Shown here: positions 14,192-24,624 of the stretch, in pieces
Position numbering within the stretch: the stretch's first letter is position 1
How the letters are laid out: each line of letters opens with the position of its first letter
From: Nymphaea colorata
Lineage: Eukaryota; Streptophyta; Magnoliopsida; Nymphaeales; Nymphaeaceae
Assembly: GCF_008831285.2 (NCBI RefSeq)
Contig: NC_045142.1
Location: 191,001-255,000, forward strand
Direction of reading: 5' to 3'
DNA length: 64,000 nucleotides
Translations under genes and position numbers: made by a program
The notes under the pieces: model-generated
What the model saw: only the letters and a program-made list of their open reading frames with translations
Database searches by the model: none
What the model was told of the DNA's origin: nothing

Positions 14192-14596
14192 TGTCACGGG
14201 CTGACAACTTCGGCCCGTGCGGCGCGACAAGAACCTGATTGCCGCAAGCCTTCAAACCACCGAACGGGGCGCAAAAGTAGTTTGAGAAAACAAGTGTATA
14301 AAGAATGCTTGTAAATAAAGAAATCCCACAATGTATTCGCTTGAAGAATTAGTACATCACAAGAAAGATAAGTAAGAAGAATGATCTCGACTTTACTTAT
14401 GTAGGATGGCCGAGGCCTCTTACAGGATTCCCATGCCGACCACCCAAAACAAGAAATCCCAATACTTACACTTAGACCGGTGGGAGGGTACTCCCTTACA
14501 AGTAAACATGCATAAGCAAATGACTCAACATAAGCAAAGGAAGCACAATGCAAAACAAAGCAAAGGACTGTACAGACTCCCAGACACAGGGGAACA
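14192..14596 (-). repeat. 3' LTR of the gypsy element
   Basis: 405 bp with the same TG...CA ends as the 5' LTR. It is preceded on the minus strand by the purine tract GAAGGGGGGAGCC, the polypurine tract for plus-strand priming. Confidence 0.96.
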
Positions 14597-14609
14597 GGCT
14601 CCCCCCTTC
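14597..14609 (-). other. Polypurine tract
   Basis: The minus-strand tract GAAGGGGGGAGCC abuts the start of the 3' LTR and lies directly after the end of the pol frame (stop at 14615-14613). Confidence 0.85.
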
Positions 14610-14612
14610 AAG

Positions 14613-17600
14613 TTAAGCGCCGTCCTCGGCGCCAGCAGTTTCATGATAGGCCTTGACTTCCAGCGGGTAGCGTTGCTTCATGCGGAATGCATACTCCCAG
14701 GTGGGGTTGTGTTTGCCTATCCACTTCACTTGGTACTTCTTCGGCTCCCCCAAATAGTTTGTCTTGTGCCGAAGAATTTCTTCCATCCGACGGTCCGCCG
14801 CTCGCTTGGTCGGCGGGGCTCGCTGCAGGATCGGGTCTCGTTCTGGAACGCTTCGCTCAGGGTCTTCCTCATCGATATAGAAGGGCTTCAGGTTACAAAC
14901 ATGGAACACTGAATGCACCTTAAAGTCTGGCGGCAAGTCTAGCTTGTAGGCTAGCTTTCCGATTCTCTTCAGCACTGTGAAGGGTCCCTCATACTTGCGG
15001 ATCAATGACTTGTGTCGACCACGGAAAATGCCCGTGCGATCAGGGTAGAGCTTTACGAGGACTTGATCACCCACCCGGAATTCTATTGGCCTTCGATTCC
15101 GATCTGCAATCTTTTTCATCTTTTTGGCGGCCTTGTGTAAGAACGCCTTAGCCATTTTCATCTGGTCCTGCCAATCGCGAACGAACTGGTAGGCAAAAGT
15201 GGGTCTTCCCTTTTCTTAGGCTGCAAGGGTATGTGGCATCAACGGTTGTTGTCCAGTGGCTATTTCGAATGGACTATGTCCAGAAGACTCGCTCTTCTGC
15301 AAATTGTAGCAAAATTGAGCTACATCCAGCAATTTCACCCAATCTTTTTTATTCGCACTGACATAGTGTCGAAGGTATTGTTCCAACAATCCGTTGATTC
15401 GTTCAGTTTGGCCGTCCGTTTGATGGTGGAAACTTGTTGAGAATAATAAATCCGAACCCAACAAACGAAATACTTCGCGCCAAAATTTCCCTGTGAAGCG
15501 AGTGTCCCGATCACTGACAATGCTTTTCGGCACGCCCCAATGTTTGACAATATGCTTCACGAACAACTCGGCCGTCTTTTCCGTGGGACATTCTTTAGAG
15601 GCTGGGATGAAGGTGGCATATTTTGAAAATCTATCCACAACCACAAGGATGGAACTGAAGCCGTCAACTTTGGGCAAGCTGACGATGAAGTCCATGGAGA
15701 GGCATTCTCATGGACGTTCTGGAATAGGAAGAGGCTCCAAAAGACCGACAGGCTTCTGGTTTGTTCCCTTGTCCTGCTGACAGATCAAGCATATTTTCAC
15801 ATATGCTTCAACGTCGTCGCGCATTTGTGGCCAGTAGTAGCCACGTTCGAGCAGTGCCAGTGTCCGCTCTTGGCCAGGATGGCCAGCCCATAACGAGTCA
15901 TGACACTCCTTCAGCAACTCTCGTCGGAGATTGCCCCATCTGGGCACGAATGATCATCCGCCCTTTGCCATCAAAAGTCCATCTTGTAGCCAAAATCGTC
16001 GCGTCTTTCTCGCCTCCGTTGTTTCGACCAAGTGCTTGGCCACTGGGTCCTGCTTTATGCCTTCTCGAATCCGCCCGAAAAGAGCACCCTCGAGCTGCGC
16101 TTCGGATGATGCCGTCCGGGTAGCTGCCAACTCCGCCTTCCGACTCAGTGCATCGGCTACAACGTTTGTCTTCCCTACCTTGTATTCCAAGGCAAAATCG
16201 AATTCTGCAAGGAATTCATGCCATCGAGATTGCTTCGAACTCAACTTCTTTTGAGTCTGGAAGTAGCTTGTAGCTACATTATCAGTCTTTACCACGAATT
16301 GGGACCCCAATAAGTAATGCCTCCATATGCGAAGACAATGAATAATGGCCGTCATTTCCCTTTCATGCATGGAGTACCGTCGCTCCGCGTCTTTCAGCTT
16401 CCGACTCTCATAGGCAACTGGATGACCTTCCTGCATCAAAACTCCACCAATGGCAAAATCTGATGCATCCGTGTGGACTTCAAATTTCCTTGTGTGGTCG
16501 GGCAACCTGAGCACAGGCTCCTGCGTCAGGGCCCTCTTCAACTTGTCGAAGGCATCTTCTTCGAGCTCTTCCCAAGCCCAAGTTCGGTTTTTCTTCAACA
16601 AATCAGTGAGAGGCGCAGTTATCAAAGAATACCCCTCAATGAATCGTCGATAGTAATTTGCCAAACCGAGAAAAGAACGTAGTTCCAGTACATTGGTTGG
16701 CGGTTTCCAGTCTCGAATTGCCCTCACCTTTTCTATGTCCATTCGCAGCTAACCTTTTCCCACAATGTGACCGAGAAAACTGATTTCCGATTGGCCGAAT
16801 AGGCACTTCTCGCGCTTCACATAGAGTTCGTTTTCCTCCAATACCTTGAACACTGTTCGCAAGTGTTCCACATGGTCCCTCATGGAGCTGCTGTACACTA
16901 CAATGTCATCAAAATAGACTACCCCGAACTTATCTAAGTACGGATAGAATATCTTATTCATTAGAGTCGAAAAAGTGGCTGGGGCATTCGTCAACCCGAA
17001 CGACATTACCAAGAATTCAAAGGCACCGTAACGAGTGACGCAAGTGGTCTTTGGCTCGTCGCCATCAACAATCCGAACTTGCCAATATCCTGATCTGAGG
17101 TCTAACTTGGAAAACACTTGAGCTTTGCCTAGTTGATCAAACAGATCTGCAATCAAAGGTAAGGGGTACTTGTTATTCACCGTTACCTTGTTCAACGCTC
17201 GATAATCCACACATAGCCTTTTGGAGCCGTCATGCTTCGCTTGTAATAACACTGGTGCACCAAAAGGAGCTTTGGAGGGTCTGATTATACCTCCAGCTAG
17301 CATCTCGTCCAACTGTCGCCGAAGTTCTCTTAATTCTGCAGTGGTCATTCGATATGGTGCCATTGCCGGGGGTTTGGCACCAGGAAGGAGTTCGATGGCA
17401 TGATCCACCTCACGTCGAGGTGGCAGCCGTCTAGGGAGCTCCGCGGGCATTGTTCCTGCGAATTCCGCTAAGACAGGCGCAAGCGCCTCTGGGACCAAAC
17501 CAGGGGAGTCATTAGTCACTTCCCTGATTGCCACCAAGTACGGTTATTCGCCGTGCTTGAGGCCTTTATTCAACTGAAGGGCATATATCATTGCGGCTTT

Positions 17601-19271
17601 TCCTTTATCCCTCTTTATCGATGTTACTGGAACCATACAAGGGGACTTCTCATCCATGATACTGATACTGCGTAGGTGCGGCATTGGGACAATTTTCGCA
17701 GTACTGAGGAGCTCCATGCCTAGGATCATCCGGAAATCATCCATCGGGACCACCGAGAAGTTGGCCCTTCCTGACCAACTCTCAATCTTCACAACCGCAT
17801 CTCGGGCCACTCCGTGGATGGGTTTGGCCTCTGAGTTTACCGCTTTCATGCGTAACTCTCCCCTCTCAAGGGTTAGGCCTAGTCTCCTTGCCTCCTCAAC
17901 TGAGACAAAGTTATGTGTGGCTCCCGTGTCTACCATAGCCAGGGTAGACCTTTCATTTACCAGGATTTCTAAGTACATGAGATCGTTAGAAGGTGTTGTT
18001 GTCACCTTCACTTTTTCCTCCCTTTTTATGGTGTTCAAAAGTTGAAGTGCACCCATCTTTGGTCCTTCCCCTTCTTCACCTTGTACCGCATTAGCAGATT
18101 GCCTTGAAGAGCTTGCTTGATTGTCCCTGTTTCCATGCTTTGGACATTGCCTTCCTAAGTGATTGCCATCACAAAACCAACATTTCAACACTCTATTCTG
18201 AGAGTTGTCGTTTCTGTGAAAGAAAGTTCTTCTTTCGACTTGGCGCTGAGTTGATGGTTCATCTTTCCGTTCCCTTCGATCATCTTTCTTTCCTCCATGG
18301 TCAGGCTTCCTCGATGGCTTGAAGGCGTTAGTGTAGCTCTTGCGCTGAGTATCAGCCAAACGTTCTGCTACCACATAAGCATCCTCCAAGGTCTCCGGAT
18401 TACTCCTTTCCACTTCGGATTGTGCCCACGACTGAAGTCCCAAAATAAACCAGTTCAATTTATCTTGTTCTTGCATATCTGACACATCTAACATCAGCCT
18501 TTGATAGGCCCTCACGTAATCTCGCAAGGATTCGGTATGTTTCAATTCACCAACCATCCGATAGGCATGGCGTGTCGCATTCGGGGGCATGAAGTAAGTT
18601 CTCAACTCTCGCTGAAAATCATCGAAAGTGTCTATTGTGCAGATCCCCTTTTGAATGTCGAGTCTTTTCCTTCTCCACCATGCCACAGCATCGCCCTCTA
18701 GCAACATAGCCGCAGTCTTGACTTGAAGGTCGTTCCCCATAACGCCTTGCAAGTCCAAGTAGTACTCCACTTGAAATAAAAAGTTGTCGATCACTCGACT
18801 ATCCCGAGTTCCATTGTATTTAGCTGGTCTCTGAACGTCGACCCTCGCTGGCCGATCGTCACCTCCACCTACAGAGATTTGTCGCTGTAGTGTGTGGTTC
18901 TTTACCTGAAGTTCCTTGACTTCAGCCTGTAACGCGGTCACTGTGTCCGTCAGTGCCCGATTCATGGCCACTAGGTCGGCCATTTGTTCCCGTAGTACCT
19001 TCATTTCGTCATTCATTTCTCCGAAGGACTCAACTGCATTACCCAACGCTTCTTCATGAGTAGTTACGTCGGTAGCCAGCTTGTTCACCATCTCGGTCAG
19101 GTCTTCCTGACCCTGGGATGTACCCATCTCATCAGAATGGGCTACCCCCTTGCCCTTGGCACTTCGCAGATTGTATTGAGTCGCCAGGGCTTCTTCCTCT
19201 TCGATCAACGATCGTCGGAGGTCTCTTTCGATCAACGATCGTCGGCGTGTAGTTCTACACCGACTATCCAA
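14613..19271 (-). pseudogene. Decayed gag-pol polyprotein of the gypsy element
   Basis: One continuous frame of about 1,550 codons is interrupted by five stops (17546-17544, 16751-16749, 15956-15954, 15710-15708, 15218-15216) and no frameshift. The first in-frame ATG is at 19127; the open frame reaches back to 19271 without an ATG. Visible in order: a coiled-coil-like region, retrotransposon gag, zinc knuckle CWFCDGNHLGRQC (18182-18144), aspartic protease motif VDTGATHNF (Asp codon near 17930), RT active site YFDD (near 16916-16905), RNase H (TDAS...), integrase zinc-binding H/C motif (CLICQQDK) and a DD(35)E core in 15695-15216, then a chromodomain-like tail with YQVKWIGK. All five stops can be explained by one C-to-T or G-to-A change. 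It cannot produce a full polyprotein, but its LTRs and signals look intact. Confidence 0.95.
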
Positions 19272-19295
19272 CCGCTTCCCCAGATTGCCGAACCT

Positions 19296-19309
19296 GGGCT
19301 CTGATACCA
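19296..19309 (-). other. Primer-binding site for initiator tRNA-Met
   Basis: TGGTATCAGAGCCC on the minus strand, two bases inside the 5' LTR. It matches the complement of the 3' end of plant initiator methionine tRNA, the usual primer of plant gypsy and copia elements. Confidence 0.93.
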
Positions 19310-19311
19310 GT

Positions 19312-19717
19312 TGTCACGGGCTGACAACTTCGGCCCGTGCGGCGCGGCAAGAACCTGATTGCCGCAAGCCTTCAAACCACCGAACGGGGCGCAAAAGTAG
19401 TTTGAGAAAACAAGTGTATAAAGAATGCTTGTGAATAAAGAAATCTCGCAATGTATTCACTTGAAGAATTAGTACATCACGAGAAAGATAAGTAAGGAGA
19501 ATGCTCTCGACTTTACTTATGTAGGATGGCCGAGGCCTCTTACAGGATTCCCATGCCGACCACTCAAAACAAGAAATCCCAAGACTTGACACTTAGACCG
19601 GTGGGAGAGTACTCCCTTACAAGTAAACATGTATAAGCAAATGACTCAACATAAGCAAAGGAAGCACAATGCAAAACAAAGCAAAGGACTGTACAGACTC
19701 CCAGACACAGAGGAACA
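19312..19717 (-). repeat. 5' LTR of the gypsy element
   Basis: 406 bp, beginning TGTTCC and ending GTGACA on the minus strand. It is about 97% identical to the copy at 14192-14596 and is followed after two bases by the primer-binding site. Confidence 0.96.
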
Positions 19718-21818
19718 CTGCACGTCCACAGGCCCACGACCACGGATGGACACGAATCTAACTTAGCTAAATGCTGAGTAAAGTACTGTTGCAGATCGAT
19801 ATGAAGCTGAATCGGCCCATGTCGGCTGAGATGTAGCGTTATATGTACATCTTCAAACTTTAGTTTTTTTCTTTTCTTTTTGAGGCAAGGCCAATACGCA
19901 TCAGTTTCCATTGCAAGATACAAACTGAGATTTGGAATATGGTTATAGAAAAATCCTCACTAGGAAAATCGTTCTAGTTCCCGTAATGTTTTCAAATGCA
20001 TAAATCCAGGTCGAAAAGTTTTGAATTTTCCGGTGGAAAATATTGAAGAACCGTACAAAAAATACGTTGCAGATACAAAAAGTTTCTGAATCTTTTCATT
20101 TGTGTTTGAAAAGACAACAGATCGTCTTGCCGGGGCAACGGAACATGCCAATACAGGAAATAATTGTGGTAGGCCCGGCCAAACGCCGTCGATGGTGGTC
20201 GGTCGGATCCTGTTAGACATAAGTGGCATTTGAGGTGAGCCGTTATGGCACTAAATTCAGGGCCTTCCCTGGCTTGACGCTCACTCTTTTTTTAGACTTC
20301 TCCACCCGATTTATATGGAAACAGCATCTTCTGAATCATGTCGACACGCTCGGAAATGAGCTCAAAAGTGTACAAAGTAACTTCCGCTTGTACACCTGAT
20401 GCCATTTGCTTCCGATGATCAGATTCTATCTTTATGACAGAGCCAGCTCAAGCAATTGCTTGCCATACAAATAACCTCCGTTTCTCGCATGTGCAACTTC
20501 ATTAAGACGAGGTCCTTTGTCAGGTTTTGATAGAGTGGTTCACGTGGAAGAAAATAGAATGCTGAAATGGAGACAATTAATGAATCCTATGGTTCAAAAA
20601 GGAGAAAGGCAGACAACTGAGGCTCGTCAACCTCCGGTGGTCGTTTTTAGCTTTTACCGGTCCACCGGTTGCCTAGTTCTCCGCCGTAGAGCACGAATCA
20701 TCGACAGAAACGGAGGAGCTCATACTGAAGAGTTGAAAATTTTGACTCCAATCCTTCTATCTTCAGGTAAAGTTGGAGGGCCAAGGAGAGCTACGCCACT
20801 TTGTTTTCCCAATGTCGTAATGCTTGGGAACGTATGAAGATTCCGATCGTCGCAAAACCACAAACTGCTACTGCTCGATGACGCCTCTTTATTGTCACAA
20901 AGTTTCTCTTGAGTGATGTTGCGATCAATCGCCACCTGAAATCTGTCCATCATTTTTCAGCTTTCTACTGCTTTATGCCTTTATCCCCCGTTTTCGGGAA
21001 AAAAGAAAAAATCAATTGTCACTATCAACATTGATGGTGACGCACAGGCAAGAAGGCAAGCGAGGCGAATGGTCGATTCAGATGAAAAATTGCGGATGAT
21101 AATATGCATGCCCTGGTTGGACAGTTTCCCTCTACAAAATATGATCAGGAAATGACGCTGCAGATGGCACTGATCTCCGAGAGAATGCCTCAAAATCAGA
21201 AAAACACGATCAATGCAACAAGTGGAAGGGACAAACGCATTCATTCCACTTACCAATAGGTTACAAGGCAAAAGGAAGCGTTTGATTTCGACTCTTGCTT
21301 GATATAGCTGGACTCCCATCCTGTACAAACCATCTGCTTAAAAGGTTTTTAGGCAGCAGACAACAGGGTTGTGGAACAGATTACCTTATAGCTATTGGAG
21401 AGCTCTCAACACGGCAACTTCTCTTTATTGACTATGCCCATGTAGTACTCTCATGTTGTTGCAGTATCAGCACATTACTTATACACCATTTTTTCTTTTT
21501 CTAGCTGGTTGGCTACTAATGCTGGCCAATATTAACAGTAAGCCATTAATGAGAAAAAAAACTCGACACCAAGCCCTCCCATGTGCCATAGAATGTGCAT
21601 ACAGGATTCAAAGTAGTTTATCAGTTAAAACATTATCTTCTATTTTTTTTTTATTAAAGATACACGATGATGTTTTTCCTTCTTATATAACGACGGACGA
21701 TATAATCCATGTCTTGTTTCTAAACAAACAAATAGGCAGACCATATCTTTAAGTTTCCTTCTGCTGTGTTGGCTGAACTGCTCTGATGAATTTTGAAGCG
21801 GGGCACGATATCCACTCG

Positions 21819-21881
<63 letters not shown>
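21819..21881. repeat. Compound (CT)n(AT)n microsatellite
   Basis: About 12 CT units pass directly into about 20 AT units. The short open frames across it encode only alternating Ile-Tyr and Arg-Glu and are not genes. Confidence 0.95.
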
Positions 21882-21882
<1 letters not shown>

Positions 21883-21968
21883 GTGAAAAGACAGAGTCGT
21901 AGCATAAAAACGCTATCTCACTCAATCTGGTGGTAGAGATGAACTGAATAAGCACCATAATACACCTT

Positions 21969-21992
21969 AAAAAAAAAAAAAAAAAAAAAAAA
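21969..21992. repeat. 24-base poly(A) run
   Basis: An uninterrupted run of A on the plus strand. It could be the tail of an old retroposed copy, but no source sequence or target duplication was recognised upstream. Confidence 0.8.
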
Positions 21993-23099
21993 CACTCTTT
22001 AAGACATTAAATCTGTAAACGTTGAGAGTTACTTGTTTCTGTTACCCGATTTTTGGTACCCTTTAAAGAATTGCATGGTTAAAAGCAAACTCTGCAAGTT
22101 ACGTTGGCAAAATTATACATCTGGGTCTATATACACACGAAAACCGCCGCTACAGGTTCTAGCAAGTTGGTCGCCGCTGCCATTTGAAGTGATTTGAACT
22201 TTGAATTAGAGTAATTGCAAGTTCATTTTCTTGCTCCTTCTTTTCACTTCTCTTGTTTTGGCTTCTAACTTGCAGTGAGCCCCGCATTCTCCTTCATGTA
22301 ATGTTCCCAACAGTGGCAAGAAACGTCTTTCATCTTAACCAAAAGAATGACAGGCAAACCGCACTATTTGGCAGTCTATTTCACCTGCAACACAGGAAAA
22401 ACCTGGCCAGATGGAGGAATGGAAAAAATTTATGCTTAATGCATGCATCCAGAAAGCTTGCAATAGAGCCTATGCATGGTTCCTTGAGGTTAAGCTGAAG
22501 CCCAGCCTAGGGCCAGGCAGGAATCTGCCGCTGAATATATGACGGCAGGTAAAGACATTTCCAGACATTAACCAAAACCAGATTAATGCATGCAGAAAGA
22601 AGAGAGAAAATTTAGGACCATCGCCTTAAAAACAAGAAGGCAGCCCAGGTTACAATCGTTCAAGAAACTTTTGGGCTAGAATAGCCTCAAATGAATCAGA
22701 TTGGCGAAACTTGCCCACATGACAAGAAAGAAGAAAAAGGTTCCAACATATTAAACTGAGAAAGAAGAAAACGGATCATGTGGCAGCGCGTCTTAGAATT
22801 ACAACCATGGAACTCGTTGCATTCCCGTGTTTCGTCCGTCACAGATTGTTCTATGCCTCCATGACTGAACTTTTACGGCTACTTGACAGCCAAAAAGCTA
22901 ATCAGTTAAACTCGAGGGGAGGCAATTTCGTCTATCCGTACCATAAGTCGGATAACACAATGAGATAGGTTTCTTCAATGTTCCAAGAGGGAAATTTTTC
23001 CCCCTTCGAGAAAGAACACCAAGTGCAAAGATGCTATACTTAAATATGCAAATTGGGCTGTAAATTGCTGAAATCCAGTAGCAGAAAACTGAAAAAGAA

Positions 23100-23650
23100 G
23101 AAAGGAGTGAACAGAAAGGGAAAGAGAAAGGAGGAGGAGGAGGGAGGGATTACCCGCCGTTGTTGGTTCCTTCCGCTGTCTGCAAAGCATTTTTCAACCG
23201 AGGGAAGGAAGTGCAGGCAACCGCAATGGTCCAGGGAGCAGGGCGCCGGGGGAGGAGGAGAAGGCTTTCGAGCTTCGGCCCGAGAAGTCCACATTCGCTG
23301 TGAGAAGGACATCCCACCACGGAAGCACCATAGCCCCGACAGTAGGCGGAGTATGGGAGGACCTTCTTATTCGGCAGTGAAGGACTCTGTGGATGAGACG
23401 AGGCCACGTACTCTCTGCGAGGCACTGCAATAAAAGCCGAAGAGTCTGTCCCGCCATGAGACTCGCTCTGGAAGCGCTACGTCTTTGAGTAGGTACAACC
23501 AACCAAGTAAGACGCTTGGGTTGACCCCCTCATCAAATTCGGTCCAAAGCTCAGCCAAATGCCCGTTTCGAAGAAGAAGGACGAGAATTACAAGTTACTC
23601 ACTAGCAAGTAGTGACCGTGTCATCTTCGTGAACCTTGCTCTCTGGAAAA
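23100..23650 (-). other. Possible 5' exon of an unidentified gene
   Basis: This GC-richer island sits among AT-rich flanks and on the minus strand has overlapping open frames in all three phases (for example 23502-23194 and 23425-23150). One begins with an ATG at 23459, gives about 87 residues and ends near 23196. A plausible donor (GCGG|GTAATC) lies near 23150. A frame containing the stretch PWTIAVACTSFPRLKNALQT looks protein-like but lacks an ATG before an upstream stop. I recognise no family; it may be a UTR-containing first exon, a pseudogene or non-coding. Confidence 0.25.
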
Positions 23651-24624
23651 ACCTAAGAACTAGAGGTCCCTGATGGAGATGCACCATATAGATAGACCCC
23701 GCACCGTTAACGCTTACGCCTTGAGTCAGGCTCTCTTGGTCGATAATAATAACAATAATAGCAATAACCACAAGTTTAGAGATGTTTAGACATCACATTC
23801 GGACATTAGTTTTTACATAAACTAGCCCTTTCTAATATTGCGAAAACAATAAGCATAAGCTTCTATTTCAAGAAATCTATTGGTTCTTTCCCTCATGGGC
23901 ATATGTAGGATTCCAAGAAATTGAAGATAAAACATGAAAAGTACATCCATAGATTTGCTTTGGCTGCATCAACTGGCAACTTGAACTTCCAAAGGAGAAA
24001 TGTGAGTGAGTGGATCCACACAAGCGCTTATTTATGGCTTAACTTGGACGGTTATTGCATGTTGCAATGAAACTGCTGTTTCTCCCAGCTCGCATGGCCC
24101 ACGCACACGCATATACCATCTCTGACTTAGGCGGCAAAAACGCAATAGTTGCTCAACAATGTGCAGTGTGAACACGAATTGTGACGTTTAAATAGTCACT
24201 GACTTGATGAATATGGTTGCACTTATTTGACTAGAATAAGTCGGATAATCTGGAATCCAAACCATGGTTCCAACCAGTAATAAAGATTACCAGTTTTAAC
24301 AAAAAAATCCGTGCTATGCAGATAATAGGATGCCTGAACAGGATTAGCTTCACAAGAGGAAATCAGCAATTAATTTCAAAATGAAAGCAATGTAAACATA
24401 CAAATGGCTAATGAAATTCCTCCAGCTCCTGTTTTATGTCCACAATAATGATTAAACGTCATCGATAGCTCTTACATGTGCAGTAATTTAGAATATAATA
24501 CAAGCTTAAGACGGGAATGACCGCCAGACCAAGAAATATTTCATCATTTTGCATCATGCTAACTGAAGTGATGATTTTCAGAACTTCTGCAGCAGGAATA
24601 CCGCAGATTCTTTTCCTTCCTGGT
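23651..24624. other. Intergenic / 3' flank of the CBM20 gene
   Basis: AT-rich sequence with no open frame of note. It holds the 3' UTR of the gene ending at 24625. Confidence 0.6.

Larger units (their letters stand above)
14192..19717 (-). mobile_element. Ty3/gypsy LTR retrotransposon (chromovirus type, probably Reina clade)
   Basis: A 5,526-bp element with all structural parts in minus orientation: 5' LTR 19717-19312, PBS 19309-19296, gag-pol region 19271-14613, PPT about 14609-14597 and 3' LTR 14596-14192. It is flanked by the perfect 5-bp target duplication CTGCA (14187-14191 and 19718-19722). Order of domains is gag, protease, RT, RNase H, integrase and a chromodomain-like C-terminus, which makes it Ty3/gypsy and specifically a chromovirus. 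The compact size and short LTRs suggest Reina, which is inference. By eye the LTRs differ at about 13 substitutions (11 transitions) plus one 1-bp indel over 405 bp, about 3%, so the insertion is fairly recent. It lies about 2 kb upstream of the villin promoter. Confidence 0.97.
19723..23100. other. Intergenic, no gene recognised
   Basis: No recognisable domain on either strand. Opposing open frames at 20517-20837 (plus, 106 codons) and 20953-20720 (minus, 77 codons) overlap and neither resembles a known family. The stretch contains a (CT)n(AT)n compound microsatellite and a 24-base poly(A) run at 21969-21992. Confidence 0.55.

Noticed and set aside
21720-21958. Short frames encoding Ile-Tyr and Arg-Glu repeats
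   Set aside because: They are translations of the (AT)n and (CT)n microsatellites.
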